Shown: positions 11,935-23,262 of the stretch, in pieces
Numbering within the stretch: the stretch's first letter is position 1
How the letters are laid out: every line of letters begins with the position of its first letter
Source of the DNA: Phoronis australis
Lineage: Eukaryota > Phoronida > Phoronidae
DNA: 64,000 nucleotides
Assembly (NCBI GenBank): GCA_002633005.1
Contig: NMRA01000725.1
Coordinates: 62,001-126,000 of the forward strand
Reading direction: 5' to 3'
The notes under the pieces: model-generated
Database searches by the model: none
What the model was told of the DNA's origin: nothing
What the model saw: only the letters and a program-made list of their open reading frames with translations
Translations under genes and position numbers: made by a program

Positions 11935-12122
11935 TCAAGTGATATTGTCAACAACATTTTTATTTTACTTTTTTGTTTAGTTTTGAAAACGCACATCGTA
12001 GTATTGGCATGTGAAAATATTGCGCACGGAGCTGAACCCAAAGTGATGCTATATATACAATCATATTTTATAAATTGTTGTGTTGTGTGCTCAGGAGGGA
12101 ATTTTGGCGAGAAAAGAAACAT

Positions 12123-12148
12123 CCGTATTCAACGTGCGTTGAATACGG
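12123..12148. repeat. 26-bp palindrome
   Basis: CCGTATTCAACG, TG, CGTTGAATACGG: 12-bp perfect arms. Confidence 0.85.
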
Positions 12149-12246
12149 AAAAGTAGTTCTTCCATATCAAACATCACAATACGACCCGTATTTCATTGCC
12201 ATATAATATAAATATAGGTTATCTCACATACAGGAATACTATTACG

Positions 12247-12345
12247 ATATCCTATCGAGAATACTTTTCATCTGGGAATGTCCCAACGAGAACGAGACCG
12301 AGATGGGACAATCTTTCCAGATGAAATGAATTCGAGATAGGATAT
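12247..12345. repeat. foldback repeat, ~39-bp arms
   Basis: The left arm at 12247-12285 (ATATCCTATCGAGAATAC onward) pairs with 12304-12345 (ending ATTCGAGATAGGATATT), with a short loop of about 18 bases. Shape and size fit a MITE core. No target duplication identified. Confidence 0.8.
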
Positions 12346-12489
12346 TCCAATATGTTCTTCACACGAAGTGGTTCAGCATGTTATTGTGATGTAATGCAAG
12401 GTCTATGCATGGTAGGGAAACTGTGTAACATTTAGACAGTGGTATATACAATGTGTTACATCTTTATCTAATGAGTTCCTTACAAGCAG

Positions 12490-13690
12490 CATCTGGTAGC
12501 AGAGACCCTAGTGACGTCCACCGACCCATTCTCTCTCTCTCTTGCGCAGCTCCAGTCATCAAGTTTTGGAAGTTGTTATTGTGCAAAGAGGGCTTGCTTC
12601 CAAACATATCCTGCCCGGTTAATAGCCCTGTTCACGTGTTCTCTTCAGGCTGCCTCAGTACGTTAATGGAATTGAATCTATTTGTCGTTCTTTTGCAAAC
12701 ATAATCTTCCGAAAGGTGTTAACCTGGCAACAGTTGTCCTGTCATATAAAATTTATCCAACAAATCGATAGAGAATCTGAAAATCTTCACCAGAAACTGC
12801 GATTGGCTTGCTTGACAGATTGTGTAATGTTGCTGTTGCTTCACAGAACGTCTGCCAAGTGTCCCATGTTTTATTCTTTCCAATGAAACCGAATGACGAT
12901 GCAGCCAGATGTCGCGTGGAAGAAAAGAAGCGACTTTGACTTCATGTGTCCAAGAAGTGATGCAATATCGTGAGCTGGGACAATTTTGTATCTTTTTAAA
13001 ACTCTTCAAGCGGAGTGTCAAAAAGCGAGAAATTGCTTGCTAGCACCACCGCATCAGTGTCCACTGTTCGGATCAGCAATTTTCAGCATCTGCTACTTGA
13101 ACAGAAGAGTGCGTGCACGAACAGTCTGGTTTTGTATTCTTCGTGGTTACACCGAACGATCATGTTGACAGTATTGGGGGCCTCATTGGAAACAAGTCTG
13201 TTCCCTTGAGTGGATACTACAATCTTCCCTACGGTATCAAGCGTCTGGTGGAATTAGTGTTGAGCTTCTCACCTTCACACGACTTCCGGACCCACCATTT
13301 TCGTCGATTTGTGGACTTTCCAATCCACGTCTAATCGCTCAACGTTTTCAAGACTTCTCACGATGTAGGGCAAGAACACACTTTCAACATGTTCACGCAT
13401 GGGTTTGCAATCTTAACGTTGCAACATATTAACAACCACCGACCCGTCAAAGATTTTGCCATCAATACCAACTGATTCGTGACAGACGAAGTTGACATCT
13501 TTTCCAATACAGACGATTAGGTCTGTTTTAACACATTGACTTATCTCAGCTATTTCTGGCAGTGAACGCGGCGATGGCTGGTTCTCGTATTTGAAAAACT
13601 CTTCAAGGCCTCCTTCTCTGGACTGCCAAGAATCGTACATCCTGGAGAGAGGACTGCAGTCGTTTTAACCCCTTCGCCCTAAAGGCTGTC
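12490..13690 (-). pseudogene. degenerate XPG/FEN-like nuclease ORF (transposon-associated family)
   Basis: Reading on the minus strand across several stops and frameshifts, recognisable segments appear in order. They are MYDSWQSREGGLEEFFKYEN (from 13640), FDGSVVVNMLQ (about 13450), VFLPYIVRSLENVERLDV, HEEYKTRLFVHAL, KLLIRTVDTDAVVLA (about 13090), AASSFGFIGKNKTWDTWQ (about 12890), then YDRTT (about 12740). I recognise this order from a very common uncharacterised ORF of invertebrate genomes. The block RTVDTDxVVLA resembles the XPG-I motif and an upstream D-box could be its partner. It is a decayed copy with no intact frame. The N-terminal part may extend a few hundred bases further right. Confidence 0.6.
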
Positions 13691-14794
13691 TTTGAGTGAT
13701 TTGGTTGGAGTCGCGTTTGTTCTCAGGAATTATGTCCGACACCCGTTCAGATGCTGTTTCAATTCGTTCGTTGACGTAATTGTTTTACTAGGTATTTCCT
13801 ACGGTAGCGGCTAATGCGTGCATGCCACAGGGAAAACACTCTTTTTCGTTCAAACAAAGTCTACTGTAAAAGAAAAACACAACGCTTTACGGTAATATAT
13901 AACACTAAAAGGCTTGAAACAAATAGCCCCAAAATTTTCCCACTTTTTAAAAACGTGAAAGATTCGCCTAAAAATTGGCCTTAAGTGTCTAGACTATAAG
14001 GAGTTTTCTTGTACTGGCATTTCGCTGCAGTTGCGTAAAACAACTCGCTTCTGGTGTTTTGGCTTTGGTAGAACGTGGCAACACCCAAGGAATGTCTCAC
14101 ACCTTCACGCTAATGCACGTTAACGCATTGTTTCAAACGTTTAAGAGACTACAGCAGCGATTTGCACCAAAGAAATGTTCCAATCTGCTTAAGCTGAAAA
14201 AAGTACAGATCTTTTTCTTGAATATCACCTTTCCAAGACGACAAAACTTCAGGTATACGTTTCGCCGGAGTCGAAGTATCGTGCTCAGATTACACCTACA
14301 TTTATGCAGAGCATTGCAAGCGAGATGACATCCTCCGCAAGAAATGCTGTGCTTCGTGTCGAAAGCGGGTGAAGTACTTTGACTTAAAATTACAAAAACC
14401 CGTCTCATTCAGAAAGACTTTTAAAGACCTTTTGAAAATATTTCGGTCTTTAATTACCAATTTTAGGAAGTTTGTCTCAAATTTAAAGGCATGTAATGTA
14501 AGTTTAATTGCTAATGTTCATGGATACTTTAAACCTTTTTTGATAAGTCGATCTGGTTTGTTTCAGTTGGGGTAACCAAGATGCACCCTGCGAATTCGTC
14601 ATCGAAGAAACTAGAAATGTGGCTCCACGTGTTACATGAAGTACTCGTGTACAGTTTACCGCGCGTCATTAAACTTAAAAACGGGGAAATAAATTAAATT
14701 CTTCACCAGACTGGTCGTTTTACATTTTGTCTACTCATCCGTGTAACCAATGACACGCACCCACACTCATCCAACCGCTGGGAGACATATTCAG
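13691..14794. other. no supported gene
   Basis: Short broken frames on both strands. A minus-strand stretch around 14400-13990 may be a further decayed part of the pseudogene to the left, but I cannot anchor it to a motif. Confidence 0.4.
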
Positions 14795-15635
14795 TAAAAA
14801 CTTAGCTAGTTGCACTTCCCAGAACACGACTGGTTGTAACAATTACTAGAAGGCAGTCGAGTCTCCCAAAAATATCCCGTTGCAGCTACGCCAATGTGGA
14901 CTGGTGGTACAGAATTTGACTTCTTTAAACGTCAAGGCTCCGACTTGTCAACGAGAATCATTTGGTCGTTCCAACATCCATATGTGGGCACGAACGATTA
15001 TTTCGACTTTGGAACTCTTCCACTGTTATGAACGTTGCTGTTGGGTATTGAATAACCTATATTTCCAAATGTTTTTTTGGTAATAATCACAAACTGTGAT
15101 TGTTCGTGTAACTTATATGTTGCCAGTAGACTCTCTAATTTCGTACTTACTCAGCGTAATGCATACTTACACTTAATTATAACCTTAAGCATCGATTTCT
15201 TAGAAAAATACCCAATGTTTGGTAAAGATGGCTTGACAATTTCACGTGCTTTTCCTAGTCTAGTATCCGTTTATTTATATCAAGTAGAGACAACACACCA
15301 CGGCAAAGTACTGAGAGTTTTGCTTATCTCAGAGCCTTTATATAATCCTTTCCAAACGGGTATTTTTGAAAAAGCATGACAGTGAGGAAAATGAATCATT
15401 TCTCCATCACAACAAAATCACAGTTTCGAATTTTTGCAATCCAAGAAAATGCCAGCAAATTTCAAAATCAATCATCGGACAAGTGAGTGAACTACATGAA
15501 CCAGTAAAACTGTGAATACATCTGCATTCAAAAGTAAAGCATAAATTCATTATGTTCACTCAAGCATTTCCAATAATGGCGTAGAGTCAAGTGTGTATCA
15601 CTTCTCCTAACGTGTTTATAGGTATGTTAAAGCCC
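14795..15635 (+). repeat. dispersed repeat family R, diverged copy 1
   Basis: Collinear with 28970-29757 over several landmarks: GACTGGTTGTAACAAT, CGACTTGTCAACGAGA, CATTTCTCCATCACAAC and CAATCATCGGACAAGTGAG. Divergence is considerable, with indels. I see no coding frame shared between the copies, so it is probably a non-autonomous element. Confidence 0.7.
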
Positions 15636-16910
15636 TTTTTGAACTGCTGAGGTGCGCATGTGTGAATTAATGGGTGTACTTGTTTGTTTGTTTTTGTACT
15701 TGTTTATCAATGATGATTAATATCTGAAAAGAAAGAAAAGAGGATCCCATATCAGACCAGCAAAATTCCCTACCAAAAAGCCATTTCTCTTTTCTACAAC
15801 AGGTTTCACTCTGGGAGTTAAAAACTCGTCAAAAGGTACATTATTCCTACTGCACAAGGGTTTTCAATACGATATTTGTAGTTTTAAATCTTGGGTAGCT
15901 AGATATTGGTTTTTGACATCATAATATCACCGGGCACTTCTGTAAGTTGAAGGGGTTAAAACCATATGTCCAGGAATTACTACAAAAAGGTTACTTTTGT
16001 GGAAGTAAATCTCATAAAGCAGTTGTGGTGTTGGAGCAAAACTCCACGAAAAGTCTACCGATTCAATGAATTCCCAACCTCGGACCACAAACATTGGTTA
16101 ATTTGGGATCTAACCAATCGGAAAATTTTTGACTTCAATGTCTAGCTATGGATTTCGTTTGATTAAATCTTTAAACCAAAAACCTCCAGCTAAAGACATC
16201 AGTTTCTCCTGTACCAAACGCTGAGTTTCAATTAAATTGTAAAATGTTCAAACAGTGAAATTGAAAAATGACGGGTGAAAACTATAAGAATTATTGTCAC
16301 ACCGTGTGAAAATAATAGACTGCGCGTGCATTTTACTGGAATTAGTATGGTGAGTTATTGACAACAACCCGTTTACCAAGATTAATAAAGAATTGTTTAA
16401 AACTACGAGAAATTACATTTCGATAATTGGTTGACCTTTGCAGTAAATTGACCGTTTCCGGTGCATTTTGAGCCCTGGTGAAGGAATAGGCCTAAGTGTA
16501 AACGCTAAGAATCAGAGATGTCTTACTATAAGCGACTTAGAATACAAGTTGGATAAAAAATTCAACCTTTCAAAAATGCACCTAATGATTCCAGGGTGAG
16601 ATCAAGTGACCTGAAACCTCAGAGTTGGAATTCAGTTACATATTCCAAGCAGATGTGACCTATTATTTCTGACTGGATAGCCCGGTTGCTTAGTAATATA
16701 GTGTATTCGACTGGCACGTACACTTACACCTGTGACCTGAAATTGAAGAGAATTCCTTGCAAAATGTAGGAGAAATAACATTTTATTTTAACATTAGATG
16801 ACATTAGCACTATTTAACCATTTCCGTTGCATTTTAAGCCTCTTGAGTAGAATTACTGCAAAAATGACTTTCTAAAACTGCTCTGAGTTGGTGTCCTGTT
16901 ACAACTATTA
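15636..16910. other. no gene; weak local duplication
   Basis: No coding signal. Two related segments, near 16440-16500 and 16795-16860, share the core TTTCCGTTGCATTTTAAGCC or a close variant, suggesting an old local duplication. Confidence 0.4.
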
Positions 16911-17198
16911 TTAAAATTTCTTGGTCTATTTACATCGATCTCTTGTATATTTACATTGTCACGACGTTTTGGTATGGTGGTTAAGGTAATGGACACAAAT
17001 ATATCTGTACTTTCAGAGGTCGCGGGTTCAAATCACTCCTCGGAATATATATAATCAAAAAGATCACACCATGATGAGTATATCTCATAACCGTGCTCGT
17101 TCTCCTAAGAACGCAGGAACACCTGTCGATGGCCGGAGAACAGACCGACCGAATGTAAATAGTTAAGAGGTCGGTGCGAATAGACCAAGAAATTTTAA
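16911..17198 (+). mobile_element. TIR-bounded element containing a tRNA-like Pol III promoter
   Basis: The ends are TTAAAATTTCTTGGTCTATT (16911-16930) and, on the other side, a reverse complement ending CCAAGAAATTTTAA at 17198. The inverted repeats are about 45 bp with a few mismatches. Between them lie an A-box-like TGGTATGGTGGTTAAGG (about 16970-16986) and a B box GCGGGTTCAAATC (17022-17034), in tRNA order and spacing with a long variable-arm-like stretch. This combines a SINE-like promoter with MITE-like ends. Confidence 0.65.
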
Positions 17199-18328
17199 AA
17201 ACAGTTGTGCTACAAAAACGTGTTTAATGCTAAGAATCACAGTAGTTTAACGAAATTTTATACAGCGATATCAGTTGCTCTTAATGGAACACTTTTCGCG
17301 AGCTTAGAAGTAGGTACATCTATGTTTGCAAGCAAAATTGTATAAGTTATCGGTTCCAATTGAGGTTTAAAGCTTGGTTCTTTAATTAGATACGCTTCGT
17401 CCTACCGCTATTTGTCTAATTTCAGTTTTAATTTAACAACCCATATGAAGTCATCGACACTCACAAAGTAAATATAAAACACAATTGCAATAACAAGTCT
17501 CCCTACCAAGTTGTTAGCAGACAACCTTGCCATTTGTCATTGTAAATATGTGAGTAAACATAGATCCCCAAGTCAGGTTGTGCAAAACTTCCACCCCACT
17601 TTCAATAGAGGACGTCCCGGCCATCAGGTGCAGTGTTCTGGTAGAAGGCACTGAAAAGGGATTTCAAACTCATATCATTACTAGCAGGCACATCCCGGAC
17701 TAAAGCAAATTAACTCAAATAAGTACTTAAAATTTATCCCCAAAATATATACGCAACAACAGTCAAATGATAGGATACAAAGTCGTTACAGGTTTGTTAA
17801 GGTACACCTCTTCTTGAGCGATGAAGTTTTGATGGTGAGGGTCCTGTTTCCTTTTGAAACTCGAGGTGGATTGTGACATCTTTATCTTATTAGATAGAGT
17901 ATTACGGATAGTTATAGCTGCTAGTAATTTTGAATTCGAGATCAAACATGTGCTATTGTATACATTCAATTGACATGTAGGTGTAAACATTACATGAAGT
18001 GCTAACAATAGTCTGTATTTCGGAGTCAATAATTTTCCATATTATCAGGAAGAGATAACCAGGAAGGGATAACTGTTTTAGCGCATTTTAACGTGTTTTC
18101 AAAAGTGATTTCAAAAGTAAATGTTAAAGTCTTCTAGAATCCAAGCATTGTGTTTGAAAGCTTAACTCTTTAGCTATAAAATAACACCACTTTGGTCCCC
18201 AAAGACTGCATATTAATGGCACTAGGATGCTTTGAACATGACATGCTTTACCCTTCCAAAAGAGGCCTCTTCCCAGGCATGTACTCGGGCATGGTTCTCT
18301 TTTTTGAACCAACAGATGTCACTAATAT
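17199..18328. other. no gene seen
   Basis: Short ORFs only. Around 18035-18090 there is a ~55-bp block (core ATCAGGAAGAGATAACCAGG) that recurs in opposite orientation at about 25655-25705. Confidence 0.4.
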
Positions 18329-18384
18329 ATGCAAATGAGGCTCGCATCTCCTACGTCATATGACGTCATACGACGTCATACGAC
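18329..18384. promoter_or_regulatory. CRE cluster next to an octamer
   Basis: ATGCAAAT octamer at 18329-18336. Then, from 18352, three head-to-tail near-repeats of a 10-mer (GACGTCATAC), including a perfect CRE palindrome TGACGTCA at 18361-18368. No start exon was found nearby on either strand, so the role is open. Confidence 0.4.
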
Positions 18385-19500
18385 GCGAACTTCCAATTTG
18401 AACCCTCAGGTGCCTATAGCATAGCGAACAACTTGAAACGCAGTTCTACCTGATTGGGCAGATCTAAGAAAATAAAGAACTCACAAAGTCAACGTTTAAA
18501 GAACATTGAATGGTTTCACATGAAAATACATTTAATTGTATTTGGATACGCGTGCATGTGTGTAAGCGTGTACTTTGTCATTTTGCTTAAAGTGTAATTT
18601 GCAAGGTCCAAGTATGTTAAATTGCAATAATATCTTCAAGGTATTGCTATTTGGATGTATTTTATTCAAATCATCGTATTATTGTATCTTAAGTTATTTA
18701 AAAAAAGCGAAAATAAGAAAATGCGCGAAAAGTTGCCCTTTGACACCGTGACATGGTGTTGGGGAACACAAACCAGATCATAGCCCACAATGCAGTTCAC
18801 TGCTATTATATCACAGTACACGAAGAACAAAGACCGTTCAACCTTGGCGTGTTTTAGCCACGGTGCATCGGTGTGTGTGTGTGCCAACTATTTTAACGCC
18901 ACCCAGGTGGAAGGCATGAGACCATTTAAATTCTAAAAAGACAAGCATCTGGCTGCGTAATGGCAGGTTTTCGTGTGCTCTGCTCGTCTTTTGAAAATGA
19001 CTGTCGAGTCAGCCAACTGTCGGAGCCGAAATATGCTCCGACCATTTTGAGGACGGCTGCTTTGACGACAAACACGTCATGAAGGTTGAAGCTGGTCTTA
19101 TTAAAAAGGTAAGTTACCTTGAGAATTTTGATGTCTAATAATTCATGACGCTTTCGCAATGCCTGAACAATAACAATCTTTTTTCCGTGAAAGATTTATT
19201 TATAAATGGATCAGTAAAACTAAAAGCCACAACAAATAAAGCTGATCTCAAAAGATGCATGTATTTTGAAAAGAATGCAGACTATGAATAACGTAAAACA
19301 GGATGGTAACTCAATTCCAAGGTTTTGATTATTAAAGTAGTCTGTTTCAAAAAAAACAGGATTAAAATCTAGTTTTGGCATTTGCTTGAAGGTTATAAAA
19401 GAAGGCGAAAACTTGCAATTTTGTTTTACTTTAATCATGGACAACTCTGGATTCAAAATGTTTTTTTACTTTTGAATTGCCGCTGTTGTGCTTTTCAGAG
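18385..19500. other. no gene seen
   Basis: AT-rich sequence with chance ORFs only. No repeat shared with other parts of the window was noticed. Confidence 0.4.
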
Positions 19501-19532
19501 TATGTAAATGAAAGGAGAACACCTCCCACTTA

Positions 19533-19742
19533 GTGCGGAACAAAAGAGAAGCTGGAGATCTTGAAATTCGCTTAGAAATTGATGCCCCTCCTATGCCGAC
19601 TGCTGGTGCTCCAGATGTGTCCAAGGAGGATGCCGTGGCACGCATAAATTCAGACTTGGTGCTTTGTCAATGGACAGCACTGGAATTTCTTTTCCGTCAC
19701 ATATTTAACAGTCACTACCAATGTTTGAGATCAAATTTTTGA
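19533..19742 (+). CDS. possible orphan exon or decayed ORF
   Basis: A frame ending at TGA 19740-19742 shows a balanced acidic segment (EAGDLEIRLEIDAPP, then DVSKEDAVARINSD), with composition unlike the AT-rich noise around it. A TTTTCAG acceptor-like site lies about 40 bases upstream. No family recognised; a chance ORF remains quite possible. Confidence 0.2.
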   Translation: MRNKREAGDLEIRLEIDAPPMPTAGAPDVSKEDAVARINSDLVLCQWTALEFLFRHIFNSHYQCLRSNF

Positions 19743-19874
19743 TAGTGGTACAGATAGCAATGCCAGAGTGTTTATAGTACCAGTAGTGGACATTGTGAAA
19801 AGCTTTTGTGTGTGGTATTTGGCTGTCCCATTTCTATAGATAAACCCAGTGATATACTATGTTCTTATATTGAA

Positions 19875-20027
19875 ACTAGTGGCAGATTTAGAGGGGGGCC
19901 ATGCCCCCCCTAAAATTCTCCCAGATTCCATTTGACTGTTTGGGGGTGCGAATGTCTGACGGGCAAAATCCTGGCTAATACCGTGCCCTGGCCCCCCTAA
20001 CTCAAAATCCTGGATTCGCACCTGGAA
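19875..20027. mobile_element. short foldback repeat with GGGGGGCC ends
   Basis: The left end (GGCAGATTTAGAGGGGGGCC) and the reverse complement of the right end (CGAATCCAGGATTTTGAG, then GGGGGGCC) are related inverted sequences around about 90 bases of unique sequence. The product-like frame across it (VRIQDFELGGPGHG) is of a kind often seen in automated predictions from repeats, not a real protein. Confidence 0.5.
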
Positions 20028-20443
20028 ATATTTCAATGGTTCTTCAATACAATGACTATAAATATTGCGGCATAGCTTTTTTAAGTCATGATATTTGATT
20101 TGCACTAAACTGTTGCTGTCCCATACAGTGGGTCGGTAAAGGAAGACTTTCTTAAGTGGGGGTGAAAAGGTACATGTACTTGTTTGGGTGGTCAGTCTTT
20201 TCGTGCGACAATCTCATCTAAATTGTACACAGAATAATCACTTGCACAGAATTCGAACATTGTCTTGGGAATTTTTGAGTGAGTGGTATAAGCACTCCCT
20301 CCAGATTTCCCAATTCCTACTCATGTGCATACTTTTTGTGTTTTCACACCATGTCATAGACATCTAAAGCTATTGCATACTGGAGCTTTTGGGTTGAGAT
20401 TCAGTGGTTGCTGTGTCGTGTTATTTGATTTCTCATTGAATTA

Positions 20444-20553
20444 CAGTAGAACTCGCTAAGTTGTATCCAGTGAGACTGAGATATTTCACCAAAGTTAGAG
20501 TTATTTGGAGGCGTTACTGCGGAATTAATGCTAACCTTTCTAAAGTTCTACTG
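20444..20553. mobile_element. pogo/Tigger-like MITE, 110 bp
   Basis: Starts CAGTAGAACT and ends AGTTCTACTG, flanked by TA on both sides (20442-20443 and 20554-20555). CAGTAGAAC termini and TA targets are the signature of pogo/Tigger elements. No coding content. Confidence 0.75.
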
Positions 20554-20555
20554 TA

Positions 20556-22240
20556 TAAGAAGAGGGCAGAAGATTCAGTCTCGACTTCAGACTATGGCCC
20601 AGATTCAAAACTTTTAATTTTTTATGTGACAGCCATACTGTTCAATGTGTTCGCTTCAAGCACACAAACTGGGCTCCAATGAGACAAATTCCTCTGTTTT
20701 CCTAGGTAAACCATAAGTTCAACTGATGTTGAGTTTAGAGGTTTATATAGTAGTCCTAGTTAAATTACACTTGTCGTGACCATGTTATTATAACTAACCA
20801 GATTGATAAGCATCAATAAATGCTGCTCGCTGTGTCAATTATTTACCATTCTGAAACCACAGAAGTCTATTCATGGAATGCCTACTTCAATTTCATGACG
20901 CTGAGGTTGCACTGCGATTGCATTCGTTTATTACGATGTTTGATCTTTCTATGGAATTTGTCACTACAACTTTTTGCAACTCGTTTGAATTACATAAAAC
21001 TAGTCCCCGAGTCACAAGTTTTTATAACAGAATACATAGGTCATGTGGAGGAGTTGGCTTTTATCCAAGGGTCTGTCATAGCCATCAGGATATTGGCTTT
21101 TGTACTGCAACCATGAAGTCTCCAAAACACCACAATTGATGTATACAGGTTTAAACCCCCATGCTCCACAATACATTTTTTCTTCTGTGTTAGTTGCCAC
21201 ACTTCATTTCTTCATCAAGTTTTGCAACAACCTAATCAATCTCTTGGCAACATACTCTTTCTTCAACAACTGAGGTTGTCTGACAGTTGCCCCAGGTGCA
21301 CCTGCAAGATATGTCAACAATAATACATTATTTCAGTAAACATCAAAATTTCGAATTGAAAAATTTACCAAGAGTGCCTCTACCAAATTGAGGGGTCTGC
21401 ATACGACTTCAGTTTTCAGGAAAATTGGTTGGAACATCACAACCTATTCATTTTTTGTACAGATTGATCATAGTAAAGATATTTACTTTTCATACAAATG
21501 AATAGTGCTACACCCAAGGCAGTAGTAGATCATGCCCAGGGGGATATAGTAATGGACATTAGTTGTTTGATTTTTAGCTGACCCTAAGACAAAAGGTAGT
21601 TGCCCTGATTCATTGACGGAGGGGACTGTTTTGTATGTAGTCGTGAGACCTGTTCTCCAAATCTGAATCCTATCGGCACCCACATACCATTAATCAAACT
21701 AGACAATGACAATGGGGCAAACCAACTTGAAAAGCAGTGTTGCCACTCAAAGGGTCGCCCATATTTTAAATATTACAGTATACGTTAAAACTTCTTGATA
21801 TGCTATATGAGCAATCACCAATCCAATGGTATGCTCTCTTTACTCTATAGAAACTTTACCAGGCGGTTCCTACCCAAGTCGACTCGTAACCAAGCCATGT
21901 ACCATATTTCATTTATAAATAATGGCAACATTGGGTCAATGTACATCGACATGAAATGGTTGTTTCCATTTCAAGCATCGCCTTACAAAATAAAACTGTT
22001 ATTGGAACACATGTGTAGATTGATATAGGTCCGAGTTGACTTGAGTACGGAAATGAAATGACTTGTTCTATAACCTACAGAATTATGCCCTCCCCCAGCA
22101 CCAAGGTTAGAAAGTCTAAATTATAAAATTGCAGTTCTTTCATCCTCTTCTTTACAATTCACAGTCGATTATTCCAAAGTGGTTCTCATTCATTCCCTTG
22201 CATACATTTATTCACTCACTAGTAACACCCCGCTCAGTCT
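20556..22240. other. no gene seen
   Basis: Only short chance frames; no tRNA-like, palindromic or repeated structure that I can support. Confidence 0.4.
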
Positions 22241-22283
22241 CGGGAAGTAAGAGACAATTTTGTTCAATGCTCAATTGCATGCA

Positions 22284-22348
22284 AATGAAACCCAGGATTC
22301 GAACCTGAGTCTCACGAGCTCAAACCACTGAGCCACACTGCCTACAAA
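22284..22348 (-). repeat. tRNA-like SINE head
   Basis: On the minus strand, GTGTGGCTCAGTGGTTTGAG (A box within TGGCTCAGTGG) is followed about 20 bases later by AGGTTCGAATCCTG (B box). Spacing matches a tRNA-derived SINE. The cloverleaf is incomplete at the acceptor stem, so it is not a functional tRNA gene. Confidence 0.65.
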
Positions 22349-23155
22349 TAATCAGAGACCTAACACTTTTTGAGTGATTTGCTATAAAAAAATCCCAGTT
22401 TTATCACTGAAACTGGTATTTATCAACGGCTGAAACACGATTCACCAATGGGGATATGGGCGCCTGGGACTGACTGGTAAAGCACCTACTTTTGAATTAA
22501 AAAAGACCAAGTTATAATTCGCTGTTGTAGGATACATATTGATAATATTCTTATCAATCACTAACATCTAATCGCAACTCCTGCGCACCTTCAGCCTGTT
22601 GACGTTCACAGGACGAACCCGCTGGGAGTGAGTCTTCGGCGACCAGAGAAAGGGCCGTGGAAGGGATCGAGGGAGAACGGCTCCACTACAGAAAAGCTGT
22701 GAACACATATTGTTCTTCTGGGATCTGTCACCTCCACCTCAGAATCATCTGAAAAGTCCACCTGTCCGTCCCTGTATCGTTCAAAGTTTTACTCATTTAC
22801 GCTGCTGTACTCACTTGGACACACTTGCTTCCTTTGTGTTCCCCAACACCACGTCACATATGTGTAACGAACGAAAATGGCGCCGTTTCTATTCTCCGTT
22901 ACAACGATGCCGTTACAACACCACGGCACTAAATATGTAAATAACTTTGTATAGCGGCGTACAATTCAGTTAATGTTAAGAATATAGCAATGATAAATAT
23001 AAACTAGAATTTAGACCATATTGTTGTTCAGATTGGTTTGGACCTTGCAATTTCCTCTTTAAATCCAGATTTAGAAGCAGGTGTTAGTCAAGAAATTAGC
23101 TGCTCCCGCCACGGTGGCCGGTGTCGTGGCGTCCGAGTCACCGGGAAGTCTGATC
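22349..23155. other. no gene seen
   Basis: A moderately GC-richer patch around 22570-22720 contains CGCTGGGAGTGAGTC, which could be an exon and donor, but no frame could be anchored. Confidence 0.35.
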
Positions 23156-23156
23156 C

Positions 23157-23262
23157 ATGCATGCACAATTCGACGAACTAATGCTAGTGGCTGGTCAGCT
23201 CCGCTATGATTCATGCGCAATTCGGCGAACTAATGGTCAGCTCCGCTATGATTCATTTGAGA
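23157..23262. repeat. imperfect tandem duplication
   Basis: CAATTCGACGAACTAATG and, about 55 bases later, CAATTCGGCGAACTAATG. Each is followed by GGTCAGCTCCGCTATGATTC. Two copies, with a small insertion in the first. Confidence 0.75.

Noticed and set aside
19857-20105. A protein-coding ORF containing VRIQDFELGGPGHG
   Set aside because: It translates a foldback repeat; such peptides are common false predictions.
22284-22348. A functional tRNA gene
   Set aside because: A and B boxes are present, but the acceptor stem does not pair and there is no Pol III terminator at the right place; a SINE head fits better. The same applies to 62001-62066 and 16970-17034.
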